Shown here: piece by piece, positions 44,406-53,418 of the stretch
How positions within the stretch are numbered: position 1 is the stretch's first letter
Layout: each line of letters opens with the position of its first letter
Assembly: GCA_965275915.1 (NCBI GenBank)
Contig: CBDHYI010000007.1
Location: 310,001-374,000 of the forward strand
From: JBDWFY01 sp965275915
GTDB lineage: Bacteria > Pseudomonadota > Alphaproteobacteria > Rhizobiales > Stappiaceae
Reading direction: 5' to 3'
Length of the DNA: 64,000 nucleotides
Position numbers and translations under genes: made by a program
The notes under the pieces: model-generated
Told to the model about the DNA's origin: nothing
What the model saw: the letters and a program-made list of their open reading frames with translations, nothing else
Database searches by the model: none

Positions 44406-44431
44406 GCTGTCTCCAAATCGAACTTAGACCT

Positions 44432-44460
44432 AGTACGGCCTGTATTCCGATTTGGTTCAC
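44432..44460 (-). promoter_or_regulatory. Candidate ECF-sigma promoter of the fatty-acid operon
   Basis: On the minus strand TGAACC (44454-44459) and CGTACT (44432-44437) are separated by 16 bases, like an ECF sigma -35 and -10. It lies within nested inverted repeats (CCAAATCG/CGATTTGG at 44413-44455 and TGTCTCCAAA/TTTGGAGACA at 44408-44475). Confidence 0.35.
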
Positions 44461-44550
44461 GCTGGTTTGGAGACACTCGCTGCGATGAAACCGCATTGAC
44501 TATGCATGGCCGAAAACCCATGCTGATTGGCGGGCATCGTTTGAGAGGCG

Positions 44551-45186
44551 TCAGATCGGCCGGACAAAAGCCAACCGCTCCTCCTCCACCTCGCCGCGAA
44601 TGCAGCACCCTTCCAAATGGTCGTTCACCAGTCCCATCGCCTGCATGAACGCATAGGCGGTTGTCGGACCGACAAAAGACCATCCTCTCCGCTTGAGGTC
44701 TTTGGAAAGGGCAATACTGCCATCGGTTTTGCTCAGTTGGCCCAGTGTCGCCTTATCCAGCGTTTTCGGCCGGTCGGCCGCCGCCGGTTCATGAGACCAG
44801 AAATAAGCAGCGAGCGATCCGAATTCCTCAACCAGACGAACCGCCTGCCGGGCATTGTTGATGGTGGACTCTATCTTGCGCCTATGGCGGATGATGCCGG
44901 CGTTCTGTAACAGGCGCTCAACGTCGCTGTCACCGAATTCTGCAATCGCGGCAAAGTCAAAACCCGCGAAAGCCTGACGAAAATTCTCCCTTTTTCTTAA
45001 AATCGTCAGCCATGAAAGGCCGGATTGAAATCCTTCCAGGCATATCTTTTCAAACAGCCGACGGTCATCGGTAACCGGCCGTCCCCATTCCGCATCATGA
45101 TATCGGATGTAGTCCGGCTTGTTACCGTGCCACCAGCATCGCACTCTCCCGTCATCGCCCTTTATCAATCCGTCCTGCATCGCCAC
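44551..45186 (-). CDS. tag: DNA-3-methyladenine glycosylase I
   Basis: Removes 3-methyladenine from alkylated DNA. 211 residues; the TAG signature is intact (RYHDAEWGRPVTDDRRLFE, SGLSWLTILRKRENFR, GWSFVGPTTAYAFMQAMGLVNDH). The zinc-snap residues appear as Cys near the start (RCWW) and His/Cys near the end (NDHLEGCC). It stands between the fatty-acid operon and the second cheZ with no shared transcript evident. Confidence 0.95.
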   Translation of the reverse strand: MAMQDGLIKGDDGRVRCWWHGNKPDYIRYHDAEWGRPVTDDRRLFEKICLEGFQSGLSWLTILRKRENFRQAFAGFDFAAIAEFGDSDVERLLQNAGIIRHRRKIESTINNARQAVRLVEEFGSLAAYFWSHEPAAADRPKTLDKATLGQLSKTDGSIALSKDLKRRGWSFVGPTTAYAFMQAMGLVNDHLEGCCIRGEVEEERLAFVRPI

Positions 45187-45244
45187 CTCTGAATTTGTTC
45201 TTATTATGTTCTATATCGACACGTGGCTTTCTACAAGCCTTATG

Positions 45245-45273
45245 AAAAAAAGCCCGCAGCCAAAGCAGCGGGC
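45245..45273 (-). terminator. Terminator of the second cheZ
   Basis: GCCCGC (45252-45257) pairs with GCGGGC (45268-45273); on the minus strand a run of seven T follows. Confidence 0.88.
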
Positions 45274-45310
45274 AGGCACACAATTAATTGATCAAGCCTG
45301 GTTTGTTCAA

Positions 45311-46033
45311 TCAGGGAAACAGCGCATCAATATCATCCTGGCTGGCGACATCATTGTCGATTTCCAGCGCCGGACCGTTCAGCAGCGCCTCATCGCCGTC
45401 CCTCTTGTTCGGCACTGCGTCGACCACAATATCGGCAAAGCTTTCAATGCCGCCCCAGATCTCCATAACGCGCACAATGCGGTCTTCAATGAAGCTCAAT
45501 GTATTGACAACCTTGCTGATACGCTGACCCGTCAAGTCCTGGAAGTTACAGGCCTCAAAGATCTTGATGACTTTATCCTGTATTTCCTGGGCAGTCGTCT
45601 CATCATCGCCCGTGAGGCTGCTGGACAGCTGTGCAGAGGCTTCGTCAATATATTCGGCAGAGGTGAGGATCATTTCCGTTGCGTTCTCGGTCCCAGCCAC
45701 GATGGCGTCCAGCTCATTCGTCACGCGGCACATTTCCTCACCTTCGAAGCCCGAATGGTGCAGTGTCGCGATTTCGAACTTCGTTCGATTGATCGCTTCG
45801 TAAATTGCATCAAGCTCCGTCTTGAGTTTGACGGCTTCGGCAAATTCCTTTTTGTAATCGTCAAGGACCCTGGAGCTCAGGTCTTGGGTCGGCGCAATCA
45901 ATTCTTTCAAAGTCGCTATTTCTCGTAAGACCTGTTCATGCCGCATTTCAGCAGCCTGGTCTCCCCCGCTTTCGCCGGGCTCCGCTCCATACCCGACGAA
46001 TTCCACCCGAAAAGGCTTTCTTAGTGCACTCAT
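45311..46033 (-). CDS. CheZ-type phosphatase, second copy
   Basis: 240 residues. The core is FQDLTGQ at 164-170, keeping the catalytic Asp166 and Gln170, and the tail ends SQDDIDALFP, a near-copy of the tail of the first CheZ (ends DIDKLFP), as expected for a CheY-grip helix. The middle (about 35-85) is a long coiled coil and differs from the first copy. It stands alone, with no receiver gene next to it, so it may serve a different CheY-like protein. Confidence 0.85.
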   Translation of the reverse strand: MSALRKPFRVEFVGYGAEPGESGGDQAAEMRHEQVLREIATLKELIAPTQDLSSRVLDDYKKEFAEAVKLKTELDAIYEAINRTKFEIATLHHSGFEGEEMCRVTNELDAIVAGTENATEMILTSAEYIDEASAQLSSSLTGDDETTAQEIQDKVIKIFEACNFQDLTGQRISKVVNTLSFIEDRIVRVMEIWGGIESFADIVVDAVPNKRDGDEALLNGPALEIDNDVASQDDIDALFP

Positions 46034-46248
46034 TTTACTGCCCCAATCCCTTTAGTTACCGGTACCTTAGCGAATGAGGTTTAAGGAAATGTTCCCTTAG
46101 GCAATTTTTGCAGTTCTGTTTCCGGAAATCGGATGAAACTTCACGATCCGCTCACCAATTGACTGTAAAACAGACATTGACGGTAGCCGGATCTTGCGGA
46201 AATCTTATTGAACAAGACAAACAGGCACGGGGCGGAGCGAAGGAAAGC

Positions 46249-46989
46249 GTGAATAAGAAAAGCGGAGTTTTTGCCGGCTTTGGAATGGCCTTACTCATGT
46301 TCGTGTCATCGTACCTGGCCGGAATAAATCCTGCCACGACCGGTCCGGCATTTTCAGACAAGGAGTTGATGGACGGCTTTGAACGGACTGTCTTCGGTCT
46401 GGAGTATCATACCTGGAGCTGGCAGCCTCACATTGTCAAGAAATACACGGCCCCGGTTCGCTTTCATGTCCACAATCATGCCAGACGCAATCGCACGCGA
46501 GACGTTTACCGCTTCCTGCGTTCGCTTCCGAAAAAAATCCGCGGCTTGAAAGTCCAGATCGTCAAACGGCCGGAAGATGCCAATTTTAACATCCATGTTG
46601 TCGACCGGACCCAATATCAAAATGTCGTCCGCCAGAAGGTCTACAACAATCCCAGGGCAAAAACGCCCGGACATTGCCTGGTCCGCGTCCTTTCCGACCG
46701 CCGGGGGATTTCCTCCTCGGCCGCGGTCATCGTGTCCGATGAAGGCGAATTTCTGTTCAAGCGATGTCTGGTGGAGGAAATTCTGCAAGGGCTCGGGCCG
46801 ATGAATGACGATCCCCAACTGGCCCACAGCGTCTTCAACGACCAGTCGCGCCACAGTCGTTTCACCCAGTTCGACCGCTATATTCTCAACATGCTTTATC
46901 ATCCGAGCGTCCGTCCGGGCATGAGCAAGAAGCAGGCAAAAAAAGTCCTGCCGAATGTCACTTCGGACGTACGCCGATATGTTCGCTAG
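46249..46989 (+). CDS. DUF2927 family secreted protein
   Basis: 246 residues from GTG 46249 (AAGGAAAG upstream); the frame is open further upstream but the chosen start directly precedes a membrane-signal segment (GFGMALLMFVSSYLAG). The DUF2927 part ends with VEEILQGLGPMNDD and the FTQFDRYILNMLYHP motif. DUF2927 has an M-fold related to zinc metallopeptidase-like proteins but no known function. It is preceded by an AT-rich gap. Confidence 0.85.
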   Translation: MNKKSGVFAGFGMALLMFVSSYLAGINPATTGPAFSDKELMDGFERTVFGLEYHTWSWQPHIVKKYTAPVRFHVHNHARRNRTRDVYRFLRSLPKKIRGLKVQIVKRPEDANFNIHVVDRTQYQNVVRQKVYNNPRAKTPGHCLVRVLSDRRGISSSAAVIVSDEGEFLFKRCLVEEILQGLGPMNDDPQLAHSVFNDQSRHSRFTQFDRYILNMLYHPSVRPGMSKKQAKKVLPNVTSDVRRYVR

Positions 46990-47149
46990 GGTATGGACCG
47001 AAACGGTCCTGCAGATCCATTAACCAGTTTTGTCAGCCGTCGGGTAACCATACCCGAAGATTAGCAGCTTAATAGCAATTTGATTCATTATTCCCTTGGA
47101 CCTTGGGACGTAGGATTACGCCTGGATGCGGTTGATCCGCTGGATCGGG

Positions 47150-47198
47150 CCTGGTTCCGGTTTAAAGAAGAGGCCAAGTTATCTTTACCGGAACCAGG
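47150..47198 (+). promoter_or_regulatory. Large hairpin upstream of the L,D-transpeptidase gene
   Basis: CCTGGTTCCGGT (47150-47161) pairs perfectly with ACCGGAACCAGG (47187-47198); AAAG/CTTT extends the stem inward. It lies about 75 bases before the ATG and has no T run. Confidence 0.55.
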
Positions 47199-47273
47199 AC
47201 CCATCCGGATCAATATGCCCGATAAGGGCCGTCCGATCTGAGAGTTTTACGACGCCAGGTAGTGAGTACGTCG

Positions 47274-47984
47274 ATGAGAAAAGTATTTTATGCTGCGCTG
47301 ACCGCGCTGGCAGGATTGTGCCTGCCGACGGTGCCGGCGCAATCAACAGGCATTGCGCCGGCACCGCCACTTCAATTGAGCCCCGATCTTGCCGATCCCT
47401 GGATCATGCAGTTGCAGCCTGGAAGGCAGGGCGCACGGCTGACGGTATCGCGGCCGTCAAGACCGGCAAGGCCAACCCGCCGTCAACGGCAGGCCGCACT
47501 GAAAAAGCAGCGCCAGTCGCCTCAACAGCTGAGACAGACCCCGGCACTGTTCCTGCCGGCCGTTGTTCCTTATTATGGCTCTGAAAAACCGGGCACGATT
47601 ATCATCGATACGGCCTCGCGCCACCTCTATCTTGTGCAAAACAGCGGAACGGCAAGACGCTATGGCGTGGGCGTCGGACGACCGGGCTTCCAATGGGCCG
47701 GACGCCACAAAGTGACCCGCAAAGCAGAATGGCCATCCTGGCGACCGCCGGCGGAGATGCTGAAACGGCAGCCGGAGCTGCCCCGTTTCATGGAAGGAGG
47801 TCCGAACAATCCTCTGGGCGCCCGGGCACTTTACCTGGGCAGCACTCTGTATCGGATTCACGGTTCGAACGAACCCTGGACCATTGGTCGGGCGGTTTCC
47901 TCCGGTTGCATCCGGATGCGCAACGAAGATGTGATGGATCTCTACACGCGTGTCAGCGTGGGAACCAATGTCATCGTCAGATAA
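47274..47984 (+). CDS. L,D-transpeptidase (YkuD domain)
   Basis: 236 residues from ATG 47274 (a GTG at 47262 is also possible). Signal peptide ending near VPAQS; a Pro/Arg/Gln-rich linker (about 60-95); and a YkuD domain (about 108-236) with the catalytic motif HGSNEP...SSGCIRM. The active Cys is present. These enzymes make 3-3 crosslinks in peptidoglycan or attach proteins to it, in the periplasm. The linker suggests it reaches across to the wall. Confidence 0.93.
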   Translation: MRKVFYAALTALAGLCLPTVPAQSTGIAPAPPLQLSPDLADPWIMQLQPGRQGARLTVSRPSRPARPTRRQRQAALKKQRQSPQQLRQTPALFLPAVVPYYGSEKPGTIIIDTASRHLYLVQNSGTARRYGVGVGRPGFQWAGRHKVTRKAEWPSWRPPAEMLKRQPELPRFMEGGPNNPLGARALYLGSTLYRIHGSNEPWTIGRAVSSGCIRMRNEDVMDLYTRVSVGTNVIVR

Positions 47985-48012
47985 CCTGATGTGTCACAAG
48001 CGAAATTCAGAG

Positions 48013-48043
48013 CGGGCGCTGTCATATGACTGCGCCCGTTTTT
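48013..48043 (+). terminator. Intrinsic terminator of the L,D-transpeptidase gene
   Basis: CGGGCGC (48013-48019) pairs with GCGCCCG (48032-48038), followed by TTTTT. The loop contains the palindrome GTCATATGAC. Confidence 0.88.
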
Positions 48044-48047
48044 CTGT

Positions 48048-49640
48048 TCAATCGATCATCCGGTAGGCGGGCAGAGTCAAAAACGCCTCAAATGTTGCAG
48101 CAACGGACAGGTCACGGAACAACCCGATTGCTTCAGGGAAACGGCCGGCATCGTACGTTTCGGCGCCGAGCTCCGATCTGACCCGGTCCATCTCCTCATG
48201 CAGGCACCTTTCGAACAGTTCTTTGGTGACGATCTGCCCGTCTTCAAGCGAGACACCGAACTTCAACTGCTGCCAGATTTGCGCCCTTGAAATCTCCGCC
48301 GTGGCGGCATCCTCCATGAGATTGTAGAGCGGGACCGCGCCACGCCCCCTGAGCCAGGCCTCGATATACTGGACCCCGACCCGGATATTCTCGCGCAGCC
48401 CCGCTTCGGTTCTCGTTCCCTGATGCACTTCAAGCAGTTCGGCTTGACTGATGGAAACATCGGCCCGGGATACGTCCAACTGGTTTAGTCCGGGGACAAG
48501 CCGGTCGAACACCTCCATGGCGACCGGAACAAGATCGGGGTGTGCCACCCAGGTTCCGTCATGCCCGTTTCCGGCCTCACGCTCCTTATCCGCCTTGACT
48601 TTGGCAAGAGCGGCATCGTTGGCCTCCCGATCCTTCCGGTTTGGAATGGCCGCCGCCATCCCGCCCATGGCGAAGGCGCCACGCCGGTGACAGGTTTTGA
48701 TCAGGAGTTGTGAATACGCATTGAGAAACGCGCTGCCCATAACAACCTGACTGCGATCGGGAAGGATAAAGTCCGGATTGTTGCGCAGGGTTTTTATGAA
48801 AGAGAAAATATAATCCCATCGACCGCAATTCAGCCCGACAATGTGATCCTTCAGTTCATAAAGGATCTCGTCCATTTCAAACGCGGCCGGTAGCGTCTCG
48901 ATCAGGACCGTCGCCTTGATGGTACCCCGGTCAACGCCTCGCTCTTCCTGCGCAAAATTGAACACATCGTTCCACAGCCGCGCCTCAAGATGGCCTTCCA
49001 TTTTCGGAAGGTAAAAATAAGGACCCGTACCCTTTGCCGCCAAAGCGGACGCGTTGTGGAAGAAATAGAGGCCGAAATCAAACAGGCTGGCGGACATCGG
49101 TTCGCCGTCGACCGTCACATGACGCTCGTCAAGATGCCAGCCGCGCGGCCGGACCATCAGTACGGCCGGACTTGGGCCGATTTCGTAGCGTTTTCCATTG
49201 ACCGGATCGGTGAAGTCGATCTCACCCTGCCAAAGATTTCGCAGATTGATCTGCCCTTCGATCATATTCGACCAGGTCGGCGAGGACGCGTCCTCAAAAT
49301 CGGTCATGAAGACCTTTGCGCCGGAATTCAGTGCGTTGACAATCATTTTCCGGTCGACCGGCCCGGTAATTTCCACTCTTCGGTCCAACAGGTCGGCTGG
49401 GATCGCTGCAACCTTCCAGTCACTGGCGCGAATATGGGCGGTCTGAGGCAGAAAGTCCGGCAGTTTACCTTCGTCGAACGCCGCCTGCCGTTCCTCGCGC
49501 AGCTTTAACAGCCGCTTGCGCGTTTCGTTAAACTTCCGCTGCAAACTGGTCAGGAAAGCGAGTGCGTCATCGGTCAGCACGGTCGCATACCCGTCTTGCA
49601 TGGCACCGGTGATCGATAGGTTCGTCGTTTCAGTCGGCAT
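48048..49640 (-). CDS. aceB: Malate synthase A
   Basis: Condenses glyoxylate and acetyl-CoA to malate. 530 residues from ATG 49640 (MPTETTNLS), the usual length for the A form; the frame stays open 41 codons upstream without conservation. Conserved blocks include ITGPVDRKMIVNALNSG, TDFEDASSPTW and GLNCGRWDY. The terminator of the convergent gene lies 5 bases from its stop. With glcDEF downstream it completes the assimilation of glycolate; isocitrate lyase is not seen here. Confidence 0.96.
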   Translation of the reverse strand: MPTETTNLSITGAMQDGYATVLTDDALAFLTSLQRKFNETRKRLLKLREERQAAFDEGKLPDFLPQTAHIRASDWKVAAIPADLLDRRVEITGPVDRKMIVNALNSGAKVFMTDFEDASSPTWSNMIEGQINLRNLWQGEIDFTDPVNGKRYEIGPSPAVLMVRPRGWHLDERHVTVDGEPMSASLFDFGLYFFHNASALAAKGTGPYFYLPKMEGHLEARLWNDVFNFAQEERGVDRGTIKATVLIETLPAAFEMDEILYELKDHIVGLNCGRWDYIFSFIKTLRNNPDFILPDRSQVVMGSAFLNAYSQLLIKTCHRRGAFAMGGMAAAIPNRKDREANDAALAKVKADKEREAGNGHDGTWVAHPDLVPVAMEVFDRLVPGLNQLDVSRADVSISQAELLEVHQGTRTEAGLRENIRVGVQYIEAWLRGRGAVPLYNLMEDAATAEISRAQIWQQLKFGVSLEDGQIVTKELFERCLHEEMDRVRSELGAETYDAGRFPEAIGLFRDLSVAATFEAFLTLPAYRMID

Positions 49641-49883
49641 AGCGACAACTCCCACGGCAGGCAACAGTTCCCTTCTTATTGCACAGGCTGATCCATGACA
49701 GAATGGTCTAAAATAGACCTGCTGTTTTTCCTTTTTTTTGAAAATAATGGCCATTCCGGTCAAAAGCAGACAGATCTACGGTGAGGTTTTTCCCAGGAAT
49801 TTTGCGCTGGACCGTTGCCTTGCTTGATATCGGAAGGCAGCACAGGTTAACTGAACCTGCGAATTTTCCGCTCTCATCGTCGG

Positions 49884-51245
49884 GTGCACTTGGTGAAAAG
49901 CAACAAAAATCTATTCTCAGACGCACCCTACTTTGCAATCATTGTGCTTTTAGGCACGATCAGCGGCACCATTGGTGTCCTGTTTCACCTCAGCGTCGAC
50001 TGGCTGTTTGCAAGTCGGGAGAACGTCCTTTCGGATCTGAGCCTCAGTGCACAAATTCCACTGTCCATGGCGTTCTCGGCCGTCCTGGCCCTGGCTGCCT
50101 TTCTCCTTGTGCGCCATTTCGCGCCCGAAGCTGCCGGGAGCGGTGTTCAGGAAATCGAAGGCGCAATGGAGGACCTTCGCCCCTTGCGCTGGAAACGGGT
50201 GCTGCCGGTCAAGTTCGTGGGCGGATTTCTGTCGCTCGGTTCCGGCATGACGCTGGGCCGTGAGGGGCCGACCATTCACATGGGAGCCGCGGCGGGTCAG
50301 GCGCTGAGCGAGATATTCAAACTGGGCATGCTCGACCGCAAGGGACTGCTGGCGGCAGGCGCCGCTGCCGGTCTCGCCGCCGCATTCAACGCCCCGCTCG
50401 CGGCGGTTCTTTTTGTCATCGAAGAAACCCGAAATCAGTTTCCCTACCATCTGAAAACCTATATGGGCGTAATCTTCGCCTCCATAATCAGCGCGACGAT
50501 TACCGAGCATATCGGAGGCGTGGGGCCGGAATTATCGATTCCGGAAGTTCAATTGCCGTTGGCAATCCTGCCGATATTTCTGGTGCTCGGCCCGGTCCTT
50601 GGCATGCTTGGAGTCCGGCTCAATCGATCTATCTTGTTTGCACTTGATCAGTTCGACCGTCTGCCGGACAAGTGGCATCATTTCAACGCACCCGTTGTCG
50701 GAGCGATTGCCGGGCTGCTGATTGTCGTTTTCCCGGCGGCGACCGGCGGTGGCGAAATCCTTGTGCATCGCATCGTCCTGGATCATCCGGGAACGTCTGC
50801 TCTCGTGGCGCTGTTTGCAATCCGCTATCTCATGACGCTCGTCAGTTATTCGAGCGGCGTTCCCGGAGGCATCTTTGCACCGTTGCTTGCCGTTGCATCG
50901 TGCGCGGGACTTGTTGTCGGAGCCCTGATTCAACTTGCCGGGTGGAACATCGAACATATTGCCATAGGCTGCGCGATCGCCAGCATGGGTGGCCTCTTTG
51001 CAGGCAGCATCCGCGCGCCGCTGGTGGGCGTTGTGCTGGTTCTTGAATTGACCGGCGCCTATGAGCTGATGCTGCCCGTCCTTATCACCTGTTCCACCGC
51101 CAACCTAATGGCGCACAAGATGGGGGGGCGTCCAATCTATGAAGAGCTGCTGGAACGCACTTTGCGCAAAGAGCATCAGCCGATCCCGAAACATGAAGAG
51201 CAACTGCCCGTACAACTCGGAGCAGACGATGATGAAAAAACCTGA
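49884..51245 (+). CDS. ClC-family chloride channel or Cl-/H+ antiporter
   Basis: 453 residues with about 14-18 membrane helices. Anion-filter motifs: GSGVQEIEGA, GREGPTIHMG and GGIFAPLL. The gating Glu in GREGP is present, which in ClC-ec1-type proteins goes with chloride/proton exchange; a separate internal proton Glu cannot be pinned down by eye. There is no CBS domain. The start is GTG 49884, just before helix A. Such exchangers aid acid resistance. Confidence 0.9.
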   Translation: MHLVKSNKNLFSDAPYFAIIVLLGTISGTIGVLFHLSVDWLFASRENVLSDLSLSAQIPLSMAFSAVLALAAFLLVRHFAPEAAGSGVQEIEGAMEDLRPLRWKRVLPVKFVGGFLSLGSGMTLGREGPTIHMGAAAGQALSEIFKLGMLDRKGLLAAGAAAGLAAAFNAPLAAVLFVIEETRNQFPYHLKTYMGVIFASIISATITEHIGGVGPELSIPEVQLPLAILPIFLVLGPVLGMLGVRLNRSILFALDQFDRLPDKWHHFNAPVVGAIAGLLIVVFPAATGGGEILVHRIVLDHPGTSALVALFAIRYLMTLVSYSSGVPGGIFAPLLAVASCAGLVVGALIQLAGWNIEHIAIGCAIASMGGLFAGSIRAPLVGVVLVLELTGAYELMLPVLITCSTANLMAHKMGGRPIYEELLERTLRKEHQPIPKHEEQLPVQLGADDDEKT

Positions 51246-51371
51246 TTTATCAGATATTTAAAAGAAAATATCTCCCTGAACCTTCAATCGGCACGTGCAA
51301 TCTTTATTGAAAATGCTATTGATCGCCCCTGCTCTTCAGTTTTGGTGCAGAGTTTTGTAACGGGTCAAAAT

Positions 51372-52631
51372 ATGAAAAATCACTGCTGTTTTTCCAAAGT
51401 TTTCCTGGGCTTTCTGGCCCTTGTGCTGTCTGCAGGCGGCGCGCCGGCTGCAGATGAAAAACCGGAGAACCCGAACAATATTCTGATGCGGACGATGCAC
51501 TCCGTTCCGGCAGGGGAACATCAGATACCGTTTGATTTCAGCTTCGGCATGCCGATCGTCAGCGTGAAAGTCGGCGACAAAATGCGCCGTTTTGCTTTTG
51601 ATACCGGTGCGGTGATGACGCTTGATATCAAGCTGGCGGAAGAACTGAACCTGCTTGAAGAAACGGCTGTAAACGTTACGGATTCTCAGGGTGTGTCTCA
51701 ACAGCGCGGCGTTCTTGTCGTTCCTGAAATCGGTCTTGGCCCTGCCCGTTTTCAGAACCAGCCGGCCGTCGTTGCGGATCTCAATCATCCCGAATCGCCA
51801 ATGGCCTGCGTCAAGCTCGACGGTCTTTTCGGCAACACGGCCATGCGGTTGATCCGGAGCTGGTCGATTGACTATGAAGAAAAGAAGATCACCTTCTCCG
51901 AGGATCCGCTGTCGATTGATGCCGATGCGATGGTGTCGCCGGTATCGAACGAGGCCGGGGTCGGTCCCACCATCAACACACGGTTCGGCAAAGGTATTCA
52001 GACCGACATCATTATCGATACCGGAAAGCAGGGCGGCTTCACATTGCCGGTCTCATTTTTGGGAGAGCTGGCAGGAGCGGGGCGCCTCTCCCCCGCACCG
52101 ATCCTCCGGCTGCTGTCATTTGAACGCAGCGGCATCAACAAAAAGGCCGATCCGATCAGCTATTTCTTCGCGCGAATTGACGGATTTCGTTTCGGCCAGG
52201 CGCGGATGGGTGCGGTTCCGTTCAGTTTTCTGGAAGCGCAACCCTTTGTCGGCAACGCGGCGCTGAAATACTTCAAGATTACTTTTGATTTCCAACAGGG
52301 CCTCGTTGCCCTGAAACCGAAGGGGACCGGTTTTCTCAATCTGGTCGGTGCCTTTCAGATTCCGGGCGTCGAGCGCATCATGGACAAAGGAAAAGTCTAT
52401 GTCAGCGCCATTTATGAAGGTCTGAAGCAGCCTGTCCGGGGCATTAATATCGGTGACGAAATACTGCAGATCGACAACATAAAAATGGTCGAAGGAGACA
52501 TCCAGCCCATCTGCCGGCTCATGACGGCGCCGCCGGTGCCAACGGGCGTTTCAACCTATGTTCTGAAGGATAAAGAGGGCCGCACGAAAACAGTCAAACT
52601 GCCGTTGCAGGCACCTTTTTCGCTGCGGTGA
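51372..52631 (+). CDS. Retropepsin-like aspartic protease with C-terminal PDZ-like domain
   Basis: 419 residues from ATG 51372. Signal peptide ending near APAAD. Two DTG sites: FAFDTGAVMT (about residue 80) and IIIDTGKQGG (about residue 215), suggesting an internal pair of pepsin-type half-sites. The C-terminal 90 residues contain GINIGDEILQIDNIKM, a PDZ-type groove. It should be periplasmic. It follows the ClC gene by 126 bases but has no evident link to it; substrate unknown. Confidence 0.82.
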   Translation: MKNHCCFSKVFLGFLALVLSAGGAPAADEKPENPNNILMRTMHSVPAGEHQIPFDFSFGMPIVSVKVGDKMRRFAFDTGAVMTLDIKLAEELNLLEETAVNVTDSQGVSQQRGVLVVPEIGLGPARFQNQPAVVADLNHPESPMACVKLDGLFGNTAMRLIRSWSIDYEEKKITFSEDPLSIDADAMVSPVSNEAGVGPTINTRFGKGIQTDIIIDTGKQGGFTLPVSFLGELAGAGRLSPAPILRLLSFERSGINKKADPISYFFARIDGFRFGQARMGAVPFSFLEAQPFVGNAALKYFKITFDFQQGLVALKPKGTGFLNLVGAFQIPGVERIMDKGKVYVSAIYEGLKQPVRGINIGDEILQIDNIKMVEGDIQPICRLMTAPPVPTGVSTYVLKDKEGRTKTVKLPLQAPFSLR

Positions 52632-52651
52632 GCGGATGCGCCTCTTAACCG

Positions 52652-53365
52652 TTATTCCCCGTGTTTGAACGATAAGGCGTCCTGCCGAACCGGATGTTTT
52701 ATGAAGTAGCGGCGCAGGCAACGGCGCCAGGCAACCTTGTCGCCTTTCCATTCCGAGGTGTCCTCGGCGAAAAACTCGATGTCATACCCCGACCCCACCG
52801 GACCCTCGAAGCGCTGTTTGCTTGTCACAACAAGAAAATCCGCCGACCGGCCGAGATAGGCCTCCAACGCGTTTTTCAACGCCTGTATTTTCCGATCGTC
52901 CAACATAAAATCCAATTCACCTGTTTCTGCTCTGACATCCGGCAAATTTCCTTGTGTGTTTGACAGAACAAAAACCAGGCGGCGGTAAAGATGCAGGCGC
53001 AAAAAGCGCTCTCTCAGATAGTCAAACTTCTGGCGGCCGATCTCAAAATACGTATCGACATCGATGACTTCCCGATGCCGAAACTCATGCCAGAAATAAA
53101 ACCGGTAGGTCTCCCAAAAGGGTTGGCTTTTAAGAACAATATCCTTGCGCTCAAAACGCGGCAAGCCATCGGCCAAAAGGCGCGCGGCGCTATCGGGCGG
53201 ACAGATCAGCCAGTCGAAGTAATTAGCCGGTATGGCCTCCGGCCCTATGCCGAGATCCTCCAGAAACGGCTGATTGAACCGCAACTGATGGGCAGTCTGA
53301 CATGACATGCCCAGACTGACGACCGCAATCTCTTTCCGGCGATCTTTTTCCGAAGCCCCAAACAT
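52652..53365 (-). CDS. DUF1796 putative cysteine peptidase
   Basis: 237 residues with the DUF1796 pattern: SLGMSCQTAHQLR at the start (candidate nucleophile Cys about residue 20) and YFDWL a little later, the places where papain-like members have Cys and Asp/His. The rest is not recognisable. Its stop lies 20 bases from the stop of the upstream retropepsin-like gene, so the two are convergent. No signal peptide is seen, so it probably acts in the cytoplasm. Confidence 0.72.
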   Translation of the reverse strand: MFGASEKDRRKEIAVVSLGMSCQTAHQLRFNQPFLEDLGIGPEAIPANYFDWLICPPDSAARLLADGLPRFERKDIVLKSQPFWETYRFYFWHEFRHREVIDVDTYFEIGRQKFDYLRERFLRLHLYRRLVFVLSNTQGNLPDVRAETGELDFMLDDRKIQALKNALEAYLGRSADFLVVTSKQRFEGPVGSGYDIEFFAEDTSEWKGDKVAWRRCLRRYFIKHPVRQDALSFKHGE

Positions 53366-53418
53366 TCATTTTCCGATTTTGCTGAAGAATTTCGTTCTCT
53401 CAAACGGGTACGCACATC

